Of a stretch of DNA of 6,658 nucleotides, positions 5,804-6,658 are shown piece after piece (the first letter of the stretch is position 1; every line of letters starts with the position of its first letter). A program made the position numbers and the translations under genes. The notes beneath the pieces were generated by a model, which saw nothing but the letters and a program-made list of their open reading frames with translations, was not told the DNA's origin and did no database searches. The stretch spans positions 1 through 6,658 of the forward strand of contig JAEYUT010000044.1 of the NCBI GenBank assembly GCA_023432305.1, read 5' to 3'. This DNA is from Actinomycetes bacterium. GTDB lineage: Bacteria > Actinomycetota > Actinomycetes > Actinomycetales > Microbacteriaceae.

Positions 5804-6187
5804 ATGAGCACGATCTCCGAGCCGACCGCTGCGTCCGAGCCGACCGCCTCCGACGCACCGCAGGCGGGCCCGGGCAACCGCTACGCGCTCGCAGCACTGC
5901 TGTGCGGCGTCGCGGCTCTCGTGCTGGCCGGGCCCATCGCCGTCATCGCGTGGCCGCTCATGGCCGCGTCGATCACCTGCATCGTGATGGCGAGGCGCAC
6001 CGGAGCGACGCACCGCTGGATGTCGATCCTCGCGATCGTGCTCCTGATCGTCGCGGCGCTCGTGTCGCTCGTGATGCCCCTGCTGACGGTGTTCGTCGGC
6101 CTGCTCATGTTCGGCGAGGCGCCGCTCGACGGCGTGATCGGCGTGTTCTGGCACTACTGGAGCGGCGCGTACCTCTTCGAGAGCTGA
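5804..6187 (+). CDS. Small three-helix membrane protein, function unknown
   Basis: This is a 127-residue protein I do not recognise by family. The N-terminal 25 residues are polar and probably cytoplasmic and contain a tandem hexapeptide, SEPTAA-SEPTAS (5-16). Hydrophobic helices follow at about 27-43 and 44-63, joined by a proline turn (AGPIA). A positively charged loop (MARRTGATHRW, 62-72) leads to a long hydrophobic stretch at about 73-102, and a short aromatic tail ends in HYWSGAYLFES. The arrangement is loosely like small DUF4190-type membrane proteins, but I do not see their typical central motif. The frame stays open upstream to 5549, yet that part is Cys- and Arg-rich, lacks a ribosome site and does not look coded, so I start at 5804 behind GACGAT. 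It is divergent from the TM2 gene and convergent with the alpha-glucosidase. Confidence 0.75.
   Translation: MSTISEPTAASEPTASDAPQAGPGNRYALAALLCGVAALVLAGPIAVIAWPLMAASITCIVMARRTGATHRWMSILAIVLLIVAALVSLVMPLLTVFVGLLMFGEAPLDGVIGVFWHYWSGAYLFES
5816..5847 (+). repeat. Tandem 18-nt repeat inside the small membrane protein gene
   Basis: TCCGAGCCGACCGC occurs at 5816-5829 and again at 5834-5847, a period of 18 nt, and encodes the SEPTA-A / SEPTA-S repeat. With two in-frame copies, slippage could change the length of the polar N-terminus by 6 residues without breaking the gene. Confidence 0.7.
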
Positions 6188-6200
6188 CCGGCTCCCGGGC

Positions 6201-6221
6201 GCGCCGCGGCGAGCGCGGCGC
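6201..6221. terminator. Hairpin between convergent membrane protein and alpha-glucosidase genes
   Basis: GCGCCGCG (6201-6208) and CGCGGCGC (6214-6221) form a perfect 8-bp stem of G-C pairs only, with a 5-nt loop. It lies in the 34-nt gap between the two stop codons and can serve both strands. No T-tract. Confidence 0.65.
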
Positions 6222-6658
6222 TCACCCGCGCAGCCACACGCCCGTCTCGGCGGGCAGAGTGCCGTCCGACACCGGACCGCTCGCCACGAGGACATCGCCC
6301 ACGGGCAGCGCCACCGACTCCGAGCCGAAGTTCACCACGACGACCACGTCGCCGTTGCGGAATGACAGGACCTCGTCGCCCGCGTCGATCCACTCCAGCG
6401 TTCCGGCGCCGAGTTCGAACTCGCGGCGCGCCCCGAGCAGCGCCCGGTACAGCTCGAGAGTGGAGGTGGGGTCGCCCACCTGGCGGTCGCGCGCGAGCTC
6501 ACCCCAGACCTCGGGCTGGGGGAGCCAGCTGCGGCCAGTCGGCGAGAAGCCGTACGCGGGTGCGTCGGCCTCCCAGGGAAGCGGCACGCGGCAGCCGTCG
6601 CGCCCGTAGCGCTCGCCGTTCGTGCGGAACCAGGTGGGATCCTGGCGCGACTCGTCGG
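6222..6658 (-). CDS. GH13 alpha-glucosidase, C-terminal fragment
   Basis: The frame is open from the right edge to a TGA at 6222-6224 and gives 144 full codons of the C-terminus. The visible part begins DPTWFRTNGERYGRDGCRVP and continues LPWEADAPAYGFSP and WLPQPEVWGELARDRQVGDP, then STLELYRALLGARREFEL. This is the hallmark end of the catalytic barrel in the oligo-1,6-glucosidase/alpha-glucosidase branch of GH13 (the GRDGCRVPLPW and WLPQP motifs). A small beta-sandwich domain of about 60 residues follows (TLEWIDAGDEVLSFRNGDVVVVVNFG and on). Such enzymes release glucose from alpha-1,4- or alpha-1,6-linked maltose- or sucrose-type sugars in the cytoplasm. The catalytic Asp, Glu and Asp residues should lie beyond the window, since about three quarters of a typical 550-residue enzyme is missing. 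A GTG at 6587 is inside the domain and is not a start. Confidence 0.9.
   Translation of the reverse strand, partial: DESRQDPTWFRTNGERYGRDGCRVPLPWEADAPAYGFSPTGRSWLPQPEVWGELARDRQVGDPTSTLELYRALLGARREFELGAGTLEWIDAGDEVLSFRNGDVVVVVNFGSESVALPVGDVLVASGPVSDGTLPAETGVWLRG

Noticed and set aside
5125..6295. Overlapping frames on both strands around the TM2 and small membrane protein genes (minus 5125-5877, plus 5220-5807, minus 5723-6295, plus 5902-6609)
   Set aside because: They run through terminators, intergenic DNA and opposite genes. The frames at 5229-5564 and 5804-6187 have membrane segments and start signals, while these do not.
1..6658. A defence island, mobile element, CRISPR array, tRNA/rRNA or prophage
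   Set aside because: I saw no spaced direct repeats, transposase or integrase motifs, terminal inverted repeats, tRNA-like cloverleaf or phage genes. All genes fit common chromosomal families or a small membrane protein, with no visible shift in base composition.

Overview
The window is GC-rich (I estimate around 70%) with tightly packed genes. It looks like ordinary chromosomal DNA from a high-GC actinobacterium. The Microbacteriaceae (a Microbacterium-like organism) fit best, judging from codon use, protein style and the -10-like hexamers placed just before several ATGs. The lineage is inferred; no rRNA or other marker gene is present.

Layout from left to right: (1) the C-terminal end of a carbon-nitrogen hydrolase (nitrilase superfamily) on +, cut by the left edge; (2) an alpha/beta hydrolase on +, followed by a hairpin; (3) a stand-alone phosphoribosyltransferase-domain protein on +; (4) convergent to it, a GNAT acetyltransferase on -, and 15 nt upstream of that gene a luciferase-like (LLM) flavin-dependent oxidoreductase, also on -; (5) divergent from the LLM gene across an 83-nt gap, a large amidase-signature enzyme on +; (6) a strong convergent terminator, then a TM2-domain membrane protein on - with a hairpin-rich upstream leader; (7) divergent from it, a small three-helix membrane protein on +; (8) another convergent terminator, then the C-terminal end of a GH13 alpha-glucosidase on -, cut by the right edge.

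The genes do not form an obvious single pathway. Three C-N, ester or amide-type hydrolases and a flavin oxidoreductase suggest scavenging or detoxification of small organic compounds, but that is loose inference. The alpha-glucosidase belongs to maltose/trehalose-type sugar use and probably starts a separate unit to the right. Gene borders are marked by GC-rich hairpins at the convergent junctions.

I found no mobile element, CRISPR array, tRNA, rRNA, toxin-antitoxin pair or defence system, and nothing I can defend as a new biological system. The points most worth a second look are three genes with a -10-like hexamer exactly 6 nt before the ATG (probable leaderless transcripts), the structured leader of the TM2 gene, and the non-canonical nucleophile loop of the amidase.
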